NCBI GenBank assembly: GCA_949126835.1
Contig: CASBPS010000186.1
Location: 547,701-611,700 of the forward strand
Direction: 5' to 3'
Length of the DNA stretch: 64,000 bases
Source of the DNA: Anisus vortex
Lineage: Eukaryota; Mollusca; Gastropoda; Planorbidae
Of the stretch, positions 34,870-46,175 are shown in pieces; position 1 is the first letter of the stretch, and each line of letters opens with the position of its first letter. A program made the translations under genes and the position numbers. The notes under the pieces were generated by a model, which had not been told where the DNA came from, ran no database searches, and was given only the letters and a program-made list of their open reading frames with translations.

Positions 34870-37800
34870 CTAGTCCACAGCTGAATCTTGAAATAAAAAA
34901 ATTATATTTAATGTATAAGTAGGCTATAACAATTGTTCTACCAACACTTTATTAAATATAATGTTATTCTATACAGGGCTGTGGAGTCGGTAGATAAATG
35001 TTCCAACTCCAACTCCTCATTTTTTTGTACTTCCGACTCCAACTCCGACTCCAGGTACCAAAATTTCCTCCGACTCTTCGACTCCACAGCCCTGATTCTA
35101 TACCTCAGAAGCACATTTAGCTGGACAAAAATGTAATAATATAATCATTATTACTTTACCAATAATAACTATTGTTATTATTTTGTTACTACTTTAAATG
35201 TATCTGGAAAAGCTGATCAGTGTGACATTGATAAATGAGCGTTTTCTTGGATGAAGTATTTTTTTTAATTTTTTTAACTCTAGGAATTATTGAGCACAAC
35301 ACCCATGATGACCTTGCATGTATAATTAGTAAAACACAAATATAACTTATAAACCTACCTTGTGTATCCTGATTTAATATCTCCTTCCAAACCACGTTTC
35401 GCGTATGACTGTTGTTGTCTGGTGGAAGAAGAGCCTTCAGGCTGCACTGGCGCTTAACCCTGGAGAATGCCACGTACAGCATTCCGTGCATAAACACTGG
35501 CACCCTGAGGTCGATTCCAACAAACTGAAATGTTTGGCCCTGGGACTTGTGCACAGTCATGGCAAATGCTGGTGTCACAGGGAACTGGTGACGCTGCATT
35601 GTACTTCCCAGTTTGCTTTTGATGGAATCAAGGGTGATTCTGGGAATGTGCACATCTCTACCAGAATGCTCGCCTGTAATGATTTGAGCTTTTATCACGT
35701 TGTTACAAAGCTCAGTAACAGCCAAACGTGTTCCATTACAAAGTCCTTCTGACGTGTCCAAGTTTCTCATCAGCATAATGATAGTATTTTTTTTTAACTT
35801 TAGCTCATGTGGGGGCAAATCTGCAATGTCTATCGAATTTAAAAATTCTGCCGTAAATTCCAGAGCTCCTTCTGCTTGATCTTTAATTGAATCAAAACTG
35901 TAGTAAACTTTTTCATCTCCTGGCAACCTTTTAATGATTTCTTTATTTATCATGTTTACGTCTTTGTTCAAGGGCGCCAGTATCGCCCTCTCTTTCATAG
36001 CCTCGTAATTATGTGTTGCTAGGCTGTTTCCAAAAACCTCATCAATAAGGTTGCCATTTGATATGTTTTCTCTTGGTATGCTGATTTCGTTCAGCGCATT
36101 CTGTGTTAGCTTGCCATCCCCAAGCTTTAGGAGAAACTCAGCAAACTCAGTCTCCTCCGGATCCACTCGCATGTTTGCTTTCAATGAAAACATTTTGAAG
36201 TGTGGCCAAAGGTTACTCCGTTTTATTGAAAGATCGAGAAGTTCACTCCGGTTAGCTCGGGGCTGAACAGGAAGACACTGTCGGAAATCACCTCCCAAGA
36301 CTACAACCTTTCCCCCAAAAGGCAGAGGGGAGACTCCAATGGTGCGTAAAAGCTGATCTATACAGTGCAGACCATATTTAGGCAGCATGGGCGCTTCATC
36401 CATAAGAAAAATATCAACTTTCGCTAGTTGAGAGGCTTTCATCGATCCAGGTCTAATGTTGGAGATAGACTCTGGGGTGAGTGGCACACTGAGTCCAAAT
36501 ACCTTGTGCGATGTTTGTCCCTCGGGCAGCAGAATTGATGCAATGCCAGTGAAAGCCATGCATTTGGCATTGTAACCTTTCCCTCTAAGAATGTGAAAGA
36601 GGGTCTTGTATATAAAAGTCTTTCCAGTGCCTCCCGGTCCATCAATGAAAAAGCATTTCGGTCCAAGACTTCCCTTTGCTACTGAGCTCAAAATTGTGTC
36701 AACTATTTCTAGTTGTTTTCCTTTCAGTAGCTCATACATTTCTTCTCCAATGGCAGAAGACGCATCAGCGTTAATAAACTGCTGGTTCGGATCGTTTTCG
36801 TACTCATCAGTATCGTCCATACCAAACCGTTGCACCCAGTAACGGAAATTTCTTCCTTCGGTTGCTTCAGTGTTCAATTTGTAAGCGATAACACGATAAG
36901 CACGTTGGATGGCTTCTTCAACTGTTCCACCTGAGCGTTTTGCTTCTCGGATGAAGTCTTCTGCCAAGTCTTCTCTAAACATTTCCCACAGTCGTTTAGG
37001 ATTCTCTGGAGAACCCAGAATCAGAATCTGAGAGAAAAGAGTTCTCATTGCCCTGGGAGACTTTGACATGGCAGATTCTCGCAGACCATCTATCCACTGT
37101 TGGTCATCGTAGGCTAGTCCTCGAGCGAGGCAAGCTTGTTTGTAGGTAGAATGCCTGATGCCATTGACCAAAAGCAAATCATCAAAACTTGTAGCATCAT
37201 TAACATGATACAGCAGCAATCTTAAATGGTAAAGTTCAGGCTGTGCTACAAAATTGACATTGTGGATGCGGCCAATAACATTTACTCGACGGATCATGCT
37301 TACCCATTCACTTGATGTACCCACCCATTTGAAATGTTCGGGAATTTGCCAGTAGTGTCGATAAAGGACATCTTCTTCCCCACCATTTAGGCGACTATTT
37401 TCATATTTTTCTTTCAGTGCTCTGTTTGTTTTAAAATAAGCTTCTAGCGTTGAGCCTTTTTGCCCAATGTCCGCCAAGTCTTCCTGAGCCTGGTCAATGT
37501 TTCCTGTTCTGTACTCGCCAGGGAGATGGATGTCCAAGCGCTGTACAACATGGCTCTTCTTTTGGATTTCGTTAGCAAACAATCGCCAGCATGCTTCAGG
37601 CGGACCAATGCATCGACCTTCAACGTATGTGTCAGCTTCATTGTACATGAGCCTATTTTCATTTTCAACAACTTTAATGGAAGCACAATCATGTCCCTTA
37701 TAGATGTACTTGTACAGATATTTCACTGCACGAATGCTTCCAACATAGTCCACATTAATGTGGCAATTGTAGCGCTTCAGTAAATAAGGGTTGTATGGAG

Positions 37801-40495
37801 CTACGTGACGATTATCTCTTGTCACCCTACTTCCATTGATGTCTTTGCGATACACGGCATGTTCATGTGAAAAGTCAGAGCTGCTCTGGTCCAACTTGGG
37901 ATCATACCGGCGCCGTAACTTTGGCCGCTCATCGTCTACAAGAGATGTCACATCTTGAAAAGGTTTTGGAAAATCAAAACGACATTTCATGTATCCATTT
38001 TTGTTGACCATGCATGAGGCATTAGGGTTGAGCTGACCACAAGGATTATGCATCATCCACTTGAGGACCAGTTCTCTCAATTCAGGATCCTGACTGTCTG
38101 GAATTTCTGCTGAGATGAGATCATCAATTTCCTCTGGGTTATGCATTTTGTCTTCTGGGCTCATTATAAGCAAAAGATGCATATGTGGGAGGCCGCGCTT
38201 CTGAAACTCAATCGTATAGACGTAGGCAGCAACTTTCCCGAAAATCTCATTTTTATACAAATCTGTGACAATGCTGTCAAATTTCAGTTTAGCTACCCTG
38301 GCGACGAGATCAGGTCGGTCTTGTGTTAGCTGCTCTAGGGCTAATCCGTCTTCAAAAACAATATGTTTTGCTTCTTTAATCTCCGGCCAATCAGGATTGC
38401 ATGACATGGTAATGAAGAAGTCTGGAGATCCAAATCTTCTTACAATAGCCATGGCATCTTCAAAATGCTCTGCATAAAATCTTGTTGAGCCAGGGAATGA
38501 AGATGGCAAAATGATGGTCTCACCAATGACTGCATCTTTTTTCTTGGACAGTTCTTCTAAAAAGTGATTGACCCCAGTGTACTTGTCACCTAGAATTTTT
38601 TTCTGGTTGAACTTGATCCATTGAATGCGGTCACGTTCCACTCTAATGTAGGTATCAACCAGGTACTGTTGAAAAAGTCTGCCGCCAAAATGAAGTGCAT
38701 TAAAATGCGTTTGGCGCAGATCGAGGTCATCAATGTCTGCTTGTGGTAGTAGATGTTTGGTGAGCCCTGGCCGAAATGCAATTTGGTACTGCGCAAGCTC
38801 AAGTCTGGTAAGATGATGGCGGCTAGGATAGGGTGTATTCAGCTGCATATTCACAGAATAGCCAAAAGTTCCATCGGGATAGAACAATGGGTAGGTGAAA
38901 GGCTCTGTTCGTTGATCAGTGTTCTTTAACGTAAATATTTCTTTGCCTCTCTGGTGTACCACCATTTCATTTTCTGGAAGGCTTTGGTCAGCATTAAGGG
39001 TAATGACTGCACACACCTCATTAGACGATGGAACATTGTATCGCCTAAGGTCAACACCATCTGGCTCTGTGAATAAAAGTCTCACATATGGGGGACTTAT
39101 GCCTTCTGCTGATGCACGGTTATTGACATCTTGTTCCACCTCTTGCATCATCATAAAGCCCTGGGCAAAAACATTTTGGGCCCTAATCATCCTCTCAACT
39201 TTATTCATGAGATTGTGGCTGATGCCTTGGTTCAGAGGATGATCAAGTCTTTCTGCGACAGCTTGATTGGAATCCAGAAAGTAAATCTGGCCGTATTGCG
39301 GGCGTTCACTTTCACCTTGCGAATTTTGGGTAGGGTGGGCTGCCATATTCATTTTATGGTACACCATTCCCGCTGCAATGAAACTGTATATCCCATGACT
39401 GTTGATTGTTCTGTTATCATCCATGTTGAATGACGCCAAGGCAAAAGATGAATTCAGGTTTCGAATTCTTTTGTGAAATTCTGCTGCAAGGGGATGGCGT
39501 CTTAAAAACAGAAGGACCAATTCATTGGGAAATGTCGGTGCTTCTAGCCTGATCCGACCGTGAAGACAGCAATCTCCAAAAGAATCTCTGTGTACCTTAT
39601 TGCCTACCCTTTCTTCTGGGAAATGCAGAGCTTGACAATGAATACAGGTCACTCCAAATGAACCTAAACACTGATATGTAGTGTTGGTATCAGTTGTAGA
39701 AGCTCTCTTGTAAGTTTTCTTTTGATTTTTCTGAAGGGCTGCTTTTTGTCTCGCATTTCGACGCCGTTGCTCTTCCAAGCGCCTGTCGTGTTGTACATTA
39801 GTTTCTTGTGCCAGTCGCTGTGAAGCCTGTCGACGCATGTCCTCTAGTCTCTGTGTACGTTCTGCTGTTGTCTCAGTGTCAAGTCGCTGTGAAGCCTGTT
39901 GTCGCATGTCCTCTAGTCTCTGTATACGTTCTGCTGTTGTCTCAGTGTCAAGTCGCTGTGAAGCCCGTTGTCGCATGTCCTCTAGTCTCTGTATTCGTTC
40001 TGTTGTTGTCTCAGTGTCAAGTCGCTGTAAAGCCCGTTGTCGCATGTCCCCTAGTCGCTCAATACGTTCTGTTGTTGTCTCAGTGTCAAGTCGCTGTAAA
40101 GCCCGTTGTCGCATGTCCCCTAGTCGCTCAATACGTTCTGTTGTTGTCTCAGTGTCTAATCTTTGTGATTCACATCGTCGCTTGTCTTCCAGCCTCTGTA
40201 AACGTTCTGTAGCTGTCTCTTTGTCTAATCTTTGTGATTCACGTCGTCGCTTGTCCTCCAGTCTCTGTAAGCGCTCTTCTGAACTGTCAGCATCGATAAC
40301 ACTGTGTATTATTTCTTTGGCCCTAGATGAAGCACTTCTGCAAGCCCTTGCTGATCTGTCCTGAATATTTTGTTGGCGAGCACCTTCATTACTTTCACTG
40401 AGTTCTCTGTCATTATTTGTGTCCGCCGACATCACCCGAGTCTCAGTCTCATTGAAATTGAATAGCCTACGTTTTCGTGGGCGTCCTCTGGGCAT
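34870..40495 (-). CDS. Helitron RepHel transposase (HUH Rep + Pif1-type helicase)
   Basis: The main open frame is 35189-40495. Residues 2-9 form an AT-hook (RGRPRKRR). Residues ~70-230 are a charged 23-residue repeat, probably coiled coil. Cysteines follow at ~276-310. The Rep nuclease has FFITMSCNPDWPEI (~693), the HUH motif HMH (771-773) and the paired tyrosines in KYLYKYIYKGHD (Y926/Y930). The SF1 helicase has Walker A GPGGTGKT (1286), DEAPM (1366), GGDFRQCLPV (1401) and YVAFSRVK (1684). The enzyme nicks, unwinds and replicates single-stranded Helitron DNA. No apurinic endonuclease domain is seen, so it is a classical Helitron rather than a Helentron. The last ~55 residues look like read-through of an intron: a CAAG|GTAGGT donor at 35359/35358 joins a TTTATTTCAAG acceptor at 34887, adding D-S-A-V-D and TAG at 34872-34870. 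The ATG lies two bases after a TTATCCTAG acceptor, implying a spliced leader. No inactivating mutation is visible. Confidence 0.93.
34887..35358 (-). other. Probable 3' intron of the Helitron gene
   Basis: Donor CAAG|GTAGGTTT at 35359/35358 and acceptor TTTTTTTATTTCAAG| ending at 34887 are in consistent phase (phase 1). Splicing replaces an unconserved tail with a short one. A hAT MITE lies inside. Inferred from motifs only. Confidence 0.5.
34974..35094. mobile_element. hAT MITE (CAGGGCTGTGGAGTCG ends, 121 bp)
   Basis: The left end CAGGGCTGTGGAGTCGG and the right end CGACTCCACAGCCCTG are inverted repeats. The target ATTCTATA is duplicated perfectly on both sides (34966-34973 and 35095-35102), eight bases as for hAT elements. 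The interior is made of repeated CCGACTCCAACTC-type words. It is inserted in the probable 3' intron of the Helitron gene. Confidence 0.92.
39810..40290 (-). repeat. 69-bp coding minisatellite in the Helitron N-terminus
   Basis: About seven units of 69 bp encode a 23-residue repeat of the form RLEDMRQRASQRLDTETTAE. The adjacent units around 40020-40150 are almost identical, which points to recent unit turnover. The protein product is highly charged with regular leucines, consistent with a helical or coiled-coil extension ahead of the Rep domain. Confidence 0.9.
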
Positions 40496-40497
40496 TT

Positions 40498-41146
40498 CTA
40501 GGATAAGAAAATTTAGAGAATTTTTTATTTATTAGACCTACTGAAAAACAGTAATACATTTCTATACACTTACTTCTACCTATTTGCTTGCCATTAGCTT
40601 TATTTACAAACACTCGGATATCAAAACCTGAATTGTTATTTTATTATCCTTAAAATAGTAGCAGAAGAAACATATAATATTGCTTTCGAAGAAAGATTAA
40701 TAAATCTAAGAATTATTGAAAACCCTTACAAACTGATATTTTACAATCTAAGGCCTAATTTTAGTGTTAACCTACCCTGTCCGATTGTGTGCTTTTAATT
40801 ATAAATTTCTTGTTTTCCTGATTCGTTAAGGAAACCCATTGCATGCCCAAATATATTAATAACTTAAAACTTAATATGCGTTTGTTATCGCATAAGTGAT
40901 AAGAAATGGTTTTTTTTCCCTTATGTTTATCTGAGCATTGCAAGAGGAGGTTCTTATTGTGCCGCATTTTAAAATTAGAAATGTAATATTGTATTATTAT
41001 ATACAATATCAATGTAGCATACTTTGCGTGGATAGTTTATACTTATAATACTTGCTCTTGAAGTAAGCTTAATACATGTAGGACTTATTCAAACCCTTAC
41101 AAAAATACATCTTAAAATATAGGGCCAAATTGTAGAGTTTACTTAC
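40498..41146 (-). promoter_or_regulatory. Probable 5' leader intron of the Helitron gene
   Basis: On the - strand, GGACAGG|GTAAGT at 41147/41146 is a near-perfect donor and TTTTCTTATCCTAG| ending at 40498 is a near-perfect acceptor, two bases before the Helitron ATG. A second donor-like CAGG|GTAGGT lies near 40780. The presumed leader exon extends upstream from 41147 through about 41260. This is inferred from splice motifs; the transcription start is not visible. Confidence 0.45.
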
Positions 41147-43050
41147 CCTGTCCGAATTCTGTTTGTTGTTCTCTCTCTGGGACAATCTGCCTTAAAATCC
41201 AACAGCCCTTAAGGTTAGTTCAACGCAACAATCTTCTTCATAGAAGCTGCGTCTGAGCTGTCTGTAATGTATAAGATAAAATAAGATAACCCTAGGACAT
41301 AATTTTAATGTAGAGCCAATTTTTGTAGAGAGAAAGACAGCAGAGCAGCAGACCTAAGTCAAATGTCAACATCGCAATTAACACTATTCAACTTTGTTTT
41401 GCTTAAATCTTAAATTTTAACAATAATGAATAGGCGTAACGTCAGAAAGTGTTTTATAGAAATATGCCTAGAGGCCTATATTATTATAATGACGATACAG
41501 CTAATTCATTAATATTTAATCATATATGTCAGAAATTGTGTTATAGAAATATGCCTAGCCTATACATTATTATAATGATTAGGCTAGGCCTAGAGGCTAT
41601 AGACACTATAGTGAATGATAATTATATATAGTTATAGTACTTTAATTGGTATAGGATATGGTATTGGTCATACCATAACGCCATACTTCATAGACATTTA
41701 TATAATAGTATTAATAGTAATAGGCCTAGGCCTACAGTAATTATAATATACAGCTAATTGATAATATTGATATTTCATATCATGCCTTTAATTTTTTAAT
41801 TATAAGTTTCTTGTTTTCTTGATTTCTTAAGGAAACCCAATACAAACTTAATATGAGTTTGTTCTCACATAAGTGATAAGAAATGTGTTTTTTTTTCGTA
41901 TGTTTATCTGAGCATTGCAAGAGGCGGAGCTTATTGGATCGCATTTTTAAAATAGAAATGTAGGCCTATTATTGTATTATTATATATGACACCAATGTAG
42001 CATACTTTGCGTGGATAGTTTATAGGCCTACTTATAATACTCTCTCTGGAAGAAAGCTTAATACATGTAGGCTAATACTTATTCAAACCCTTACAAAAAT
42101 ACATCTTAAAATATAGGGCCAAATTGTAGAGTTTACTTAGGCCTACCCTGTCCAAATTCTGTTTGTTGTTCTCTCTCTGGGACAATCTGCCTTAAAATCC
42201 AACAGCCCAGGCTTAAGGTTAGTTCAACGCAACAATCTTCTTCGTCTTCATAGAAGGAGCGTCTGAGCTGTAGTCTGTAATGTATAAAAGATAAAATAAG
42301 ATAACCCTAGGACATAATTTCTTAAATTTTAACAATAATGAATAGGCCTAACGTCAGAAATTGTTTTAGAGAAATAGGCCCATATATTATTATAATGACT
42401 ATACAGCTAAATCATTATTAATATTTAATCATATATAATATAAATAATTATATATGTCAGAAATTGTTTTATAGAAATATGCCTAGCCCGTAGGGTAGGC
42501 CGTAGGCCTACATTATTATAATGATTATAAGGCTAGGCCTAGAGGCTATAGTGCCGCTATAGGCCTAGACACTATAGTGAATGATAATTATATATAGTAG
42601 GCCTATAGTATATAGCCGCTACCCTATTATTATAGTTATAGTGCTAAAATAGGAATAGGTAGGATAACATATAAGGATAGGGCATAGGTCATTATACCAT
42701 AACTCCATACTTCATAGACATGTAGGCTATGCTATACAATAGTAATAGGCCTATTTTAGCTAGGCCTGCATTAATTAGGCCTATACAGTAAAAAAGAAGC
42801 CTCTAGGCCCTAGGCCAGTCTAGGCCTACAACCTAAAGCTAATACTGAGCTAATTGAAAATCGATAGGCTAATAATTACTAATAATCTAATATTGATATT
42901 TCATAAATCATATCATGCCTTTACATTTTAAATTATAAGTTTCTTGTTTTCCTTTTATTTGTTAAGGAAACCCATATTTCCATGCCCAAATATAATAACT
43001 TAATATATATGCGTTTGTTATGGCATAATAAGTCATAAGTCAAGTGATAA
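40797..43050. repeat. Tandem duplication upstream of the Helitron gene
   Basis: A segment starting ATAAATTTCTTGTTTTCCTG at 40800 recurs at 41803 (about 1.0 kb later), and a shorter third copy starts near 42943. Shared landmarks include GCATTGCAAGAGG, ACTTTGCGTGGATAGTTTAT, AGGGCCAAATTGTAGAGTTT, CTCTGGGACAATCTGCC and CGCAACAATCTTCTTC. The copies cover the presumed Helitron leader exon and its donor. They differ mainly by small GGCCTA-type insertions. Downstream parts (41430-41640 and 42340-42600) are also related and rich in TAGGCC. Confidence 0.8.
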
Positions 43051-43866
43051 GTAAAGTAGCCTAGGCCTAATGTGTTCAATGTTAGTGTGTTAGTAGGCCT
43101 ATTGTTGTTTTTTCCCTTATAAAATGTTTAGACCTAATCATATATATTCATAATAATAATATAAATGTGATAATATATATAATATAATCATATAGTATAT
43201 AGATCTAGATTAATAATTAATATATAATATAATAAATATAGATCTATAGAGTCTATATTTCTGGTTTAGGTTTAGGTAGGCCTAGGCTACTGCCTACTGG
43301 TTTCTACCATGATCATATCATGCCTTTATTACTTTTTAAAATCATAAATATATAAAATTAAGTAGGCTAGGCTAGGCCTACCCACTTTATTTTTTAACAG
43401 CAAACGTACCTTACTTTAACTTACTTTAAGTTCACTGTTAATGAAATGATGATAATAAAATTCCTCCGAAGTTCCCATTTGACGTCTGCAAAACTTCGTG
43501 TTTTGCAATAGAACTTATAGTATATAGATCAGTGTTTCTAATAATTTTCTTCTAAATAATAATATTAGACAAACTGTCGTCTGCTACAGTGTTTTATGCC
43601 TTCTATATAGATTAGTGCGCAAATCTTTTTATTACAAAAACTACTTAATTCATTTCAGTGAAAGTTTCCATTCCTATGGGCAAAGAAAAAATAAAAATAA
43701 TTTCGCCTTTAATTTTTTAGTATTTAACAGGTGTCTTAGTGTTGTTTTGTTAAAAAAAAAAAAAAAGTTCACAAAATCTTTATATCAAGCAACCAGAGAG
43801 TTTTTTTTTTAATTACTTCACATATTTAACTAAAAATATTTTTATTCTTCTTCTTTTTCTTCTTCT
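43051..43866. other. AT-rich, TAGGCCTA-rich intergenic sequence
   Basis: No gene recognised. It contains several TAGGCCTA/GGCCTAGGC words, an A tract at 43752-43766 and the CTT-rich stretch at 43845-43867 that is the tail of the neighbouring LINE fragment. Confidence 0.5.
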
Positions 43867-44085
43867 TTACGTGCCAGGTCTGGAACATACAGCGGCGGTC
43901 ATGACTCTCCATTCTTTCCTGTTGTTAGCTTTTTGCAGAAAGTTATTATTACTTATGTTGTTGTTCGTGGCCCATTCGTTCAGGCTTTCTACATATGTTA
44001 GCCTTTGTCTTCCTCTGCCTCCCTTACCAGATATTTTCCCACACAAAGCCAGTCTTTCTATACCATTTTTCCTATAGATGTGTCC
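43867..44085 (-). pseudogene. LINE C-terminal fragment with GRGRQR motif
   Basis: On the - strand about 72 codons are open up to a TAA at 43867-43869: GHIYRKNGIERLALCGKISG, then KGGRGRQRLTYVESLNEWA and ending W-R-V-M-T-A-A-V-C-S-R-P-G-T. The basic G-R-G-R-x-R segment followed by a tryptophan-containing end is the normal C-terminus of one broad group of LINE polymerases. An (AAG)n tail follows the stop on the same strand. The rest of the LINE is absent. Confidence 0.7.
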
Positions 44086-44092
44086 TGCCTCT

Positions 44093-44541
44093 AGAGCCGC
44101 ATAGGCCTAGGGCCTACTATTTTTTGTTAGCCCGCTTGTTACCCACTGGCTGTAGTTTGCACACCCCTGCATTACATAAATTACACTTGGTCTTGTTTTA
44201 AATTATTTCTATCATCGGTGCGCAACAGTAGTCTAAACAAGAAATTAAACTTATTTCTGCTGTAGTAAGCCTACGGGTATTCCCGAAACGTCATAACTGC
44301 GACGCAACAAAACACCACTCTTGAACACCGCACTACACGTGGGTCGAGCAATGGCATGTTTTCACGGCCAAAATCAATTATCTACGATAAATCTAAAGCG
44401 TATTTTTGTCTAACGTTCATTTCCGATTTTTATTTGTGTGGCCGAAAAGGTGTAGATTTTTTTTTAGGGGAAACAAGTCGTGCATTAAAACATGAAGATA
44501 ATCGTTAGAGCGCTTTTGAAGAAAATTTCCAGACATATATA
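44093..44541. repeat. Dispersed copy of the right end of the 3 kb composite unit
   Basis: Matches about 24325-24765 of the tandem unit, from GAGCCGCAT through GTAGTTTGCACACCCCTGCA and GGTATTCCCGAAACGTCATA to GAAAATTTCCAGACATATAT. It shows that this end of the unit also exists by itself and, like the array copies, ends at a TA microsatellite. Confidence 0.85.
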
Positions 44542-44548
44542 TATATAT

Positions 44549-44700
44549 ATACATACAATTTTAACTCGTATTATAGTATAGGATATACATACAATTTTAA
44601 CTCGTATTATAGTATAGGATATATATACATACAATTTTAACTCGTATTATAGTATAGGATATATACATACAATTTTAACTCGTATTATAGTATAGGATAG
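44549..44700. repeat. Tandem repeat, 4 copies of a ~38-44-bp unit
   Basis: ACATACAATTTTAACTCGTA followed by TTATAGTATAGGATA repeats four times with small differences in the TATA spacer length. It starts directly at the end of the dispersed unit copy. Confidence 0.85.
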
Positions 44701-44749
44701 CTGAAAATAAATTGATTGTCTTTAATATTTTAATGTTTTTTCAGATTTA

Positions 44750-45078
44750 GAAGCTAACGTTACAATCATATTAAGCGGTATAGAAAAGTAGTAATTATAC
44801 AGACTGGGTATTTATTGTAGTGCTTAAAAATATACATATAAATTCTTTAGTCATATAATATTTATATAATTTTCAAATACTTTTTTACAGTTTGATCACT
44901 TCAAAGTTATAAATTGTAAGGCATTTATTTTTTATAAAAGAAAAAAAAACGAAATATTATCTCAAATAAAATGGGGCTAATTATCTCCCTTTAGTTAAAA
45001 AAATTTTCCACATTTGATTCAATAGTGATGCCAAACAAGTTCTGTTTTGTAATATAACAAATATTACTGATTATTAGA
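44750..45078. repeat. Dispersed ~310-bp repeat, copy 1
   Basis: Shares TTTAGTCATATAATATT, TTTTTACAGTTTGATCA and AATAGTGATGCCAAACAAGT with 48655-48965, same orientation, 3.9 kb apart. The copies are clearly diverged. No coding potential. Confidence 0.75.
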
Positions 45079-45239
45079 CCTAAGGCTTTTGCAACCAAAA
45101 TTGAAACACACATAGACAGATTGCTAGCAACACACCAGGCAAATGATTCACATTAATATTGATTTATTTAAACCTTTTGTTTAGGCAATTTTGTGTATGT
45201 ATTAATTCTTACAATATGTTTCCTTTTCATCAAGCCTGC

Positions 45240-45392
45240 CTAAAAAATTTGCGGAAACTCTGGTCCAGTTGGGCGGAAAGGGGGGGGGGGGATTGGGCGA
45301 TAAAAGAAAAATGGAGGGGTGGGCGGTGAACGGAACAAAATTGTAAAAGGGGGCGGTTAGCCGAAAAAGGTTGAGAACCTATGAGTTAGATT
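45240..45392. mobile_element. G-rich sequence with a hAT-like terminus
   Basis: The G-rich stretch (GGGCGGAAAGG, GGGCGGTGAACGG, GGGGGCGGTTAGCC) ends with AAAAAGGTTGAGAACCTATG, which resembles the common hAT MITE terminus AAGGTTGAGAACCACTG. I find no matching opposite end, so only a fragment can be claimed. Confidence 0.35.
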
Positions 45393-45399
45393 TTGAAAA

Positions 45400-45890
45400 T
45401 GTATAATCCGATTGTTAACTATTAGGCTTATCCATCTAAATTGTCCAATGTGTTCCTTGTTAAAGAACAGATGGCCCACATTGATACCAATGAATTGTAA
45501 TTTTTTTTATTTTGATACAGTAAGACCATTTTATGTTTGTAAGCTGGTGGTAGATTAGCAAGCAGATTAGCGGAACAATGAACAACGAGCAATGTCTTAT
45601 AGCCATGTATAGTATACATACGTACCATTGAGACAGTGAAGAACAGCAACAAAATAATAAGCTAATCGTACATTTAACAAAAAGGAGTTAGCGATTAAGC
45701 TTATTTACGCTCTAATACAAAGCTCTCATATATATATTTAAGTAGGCCTACATGTATTTTCCATTTGTAGTTAGTAGAAACTGTTCTATTCTCTCAAATA
45801 CACACATACAAACATATCAAATATTAACGTTCATTTGCATCTTAAAATACATTTAAAAATAATTATTTCTTGTGTATGGGACTCCACTAA
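45400..45890. other. Intergenic sequence
   Basis: No gene recognised. A 74-codon open frame on the - strand at 45428-45652 has no recognisable domain. Confidence 0.5.
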
Positions 45891-45892
45891 GA

Positions 45893-46175
45893 AAACGGTG
45901 ACCGAGCGGCAGCGCGTTCAGCTGGCGTACACCGAAAGTCCTGGGTTCGAATCCTGGTGCAGGGCGTGCAGGCTATGTTTTTTTCGCGGGTCTGGAAGGT
46001 GTCCCTGAGTCTACCCAGCTCTGATGGGTACGTGACCTTAGTTGGGGTAAAGTAAAGGCGGCTGTGCATAGTGCTGGCTACACAATCACCTAGTATGCCT
46101 TGCCCACAGACTGGTGAACGCTGCTTCACCGGACCTATGGATGAGATTGACCCGACGGGATACTTTACTTTACTC
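45893..46175 (+). mobile_element. tRNA-derived SINE, best-preserved copy
   Basis: The tRNA-like head has A-box TGACCGAGCGG (45898-45908) and B-box GGTTCGAATCC (45944-45954), the internal pol III promoter. The body has GGTGTCCCTGAGTCTACCCA, GCTCTGATGGGTACG, GTTGGGGTAAAGTAAAGGCG and GTGAACGCTGCTTCACCGG, and the tail is TACTTTACTTTACT. Related copies are at 21405, 31228, 47520 and 61378. I do not assign a published family name. Confidence 0.88.

Noticed and set aside
35405..40364. Open frames on the + strand across the Helitron gene
   Set aside because: Shadows of the - strand transposase. The repetitive ones mirror the 69-bp coding repeat.
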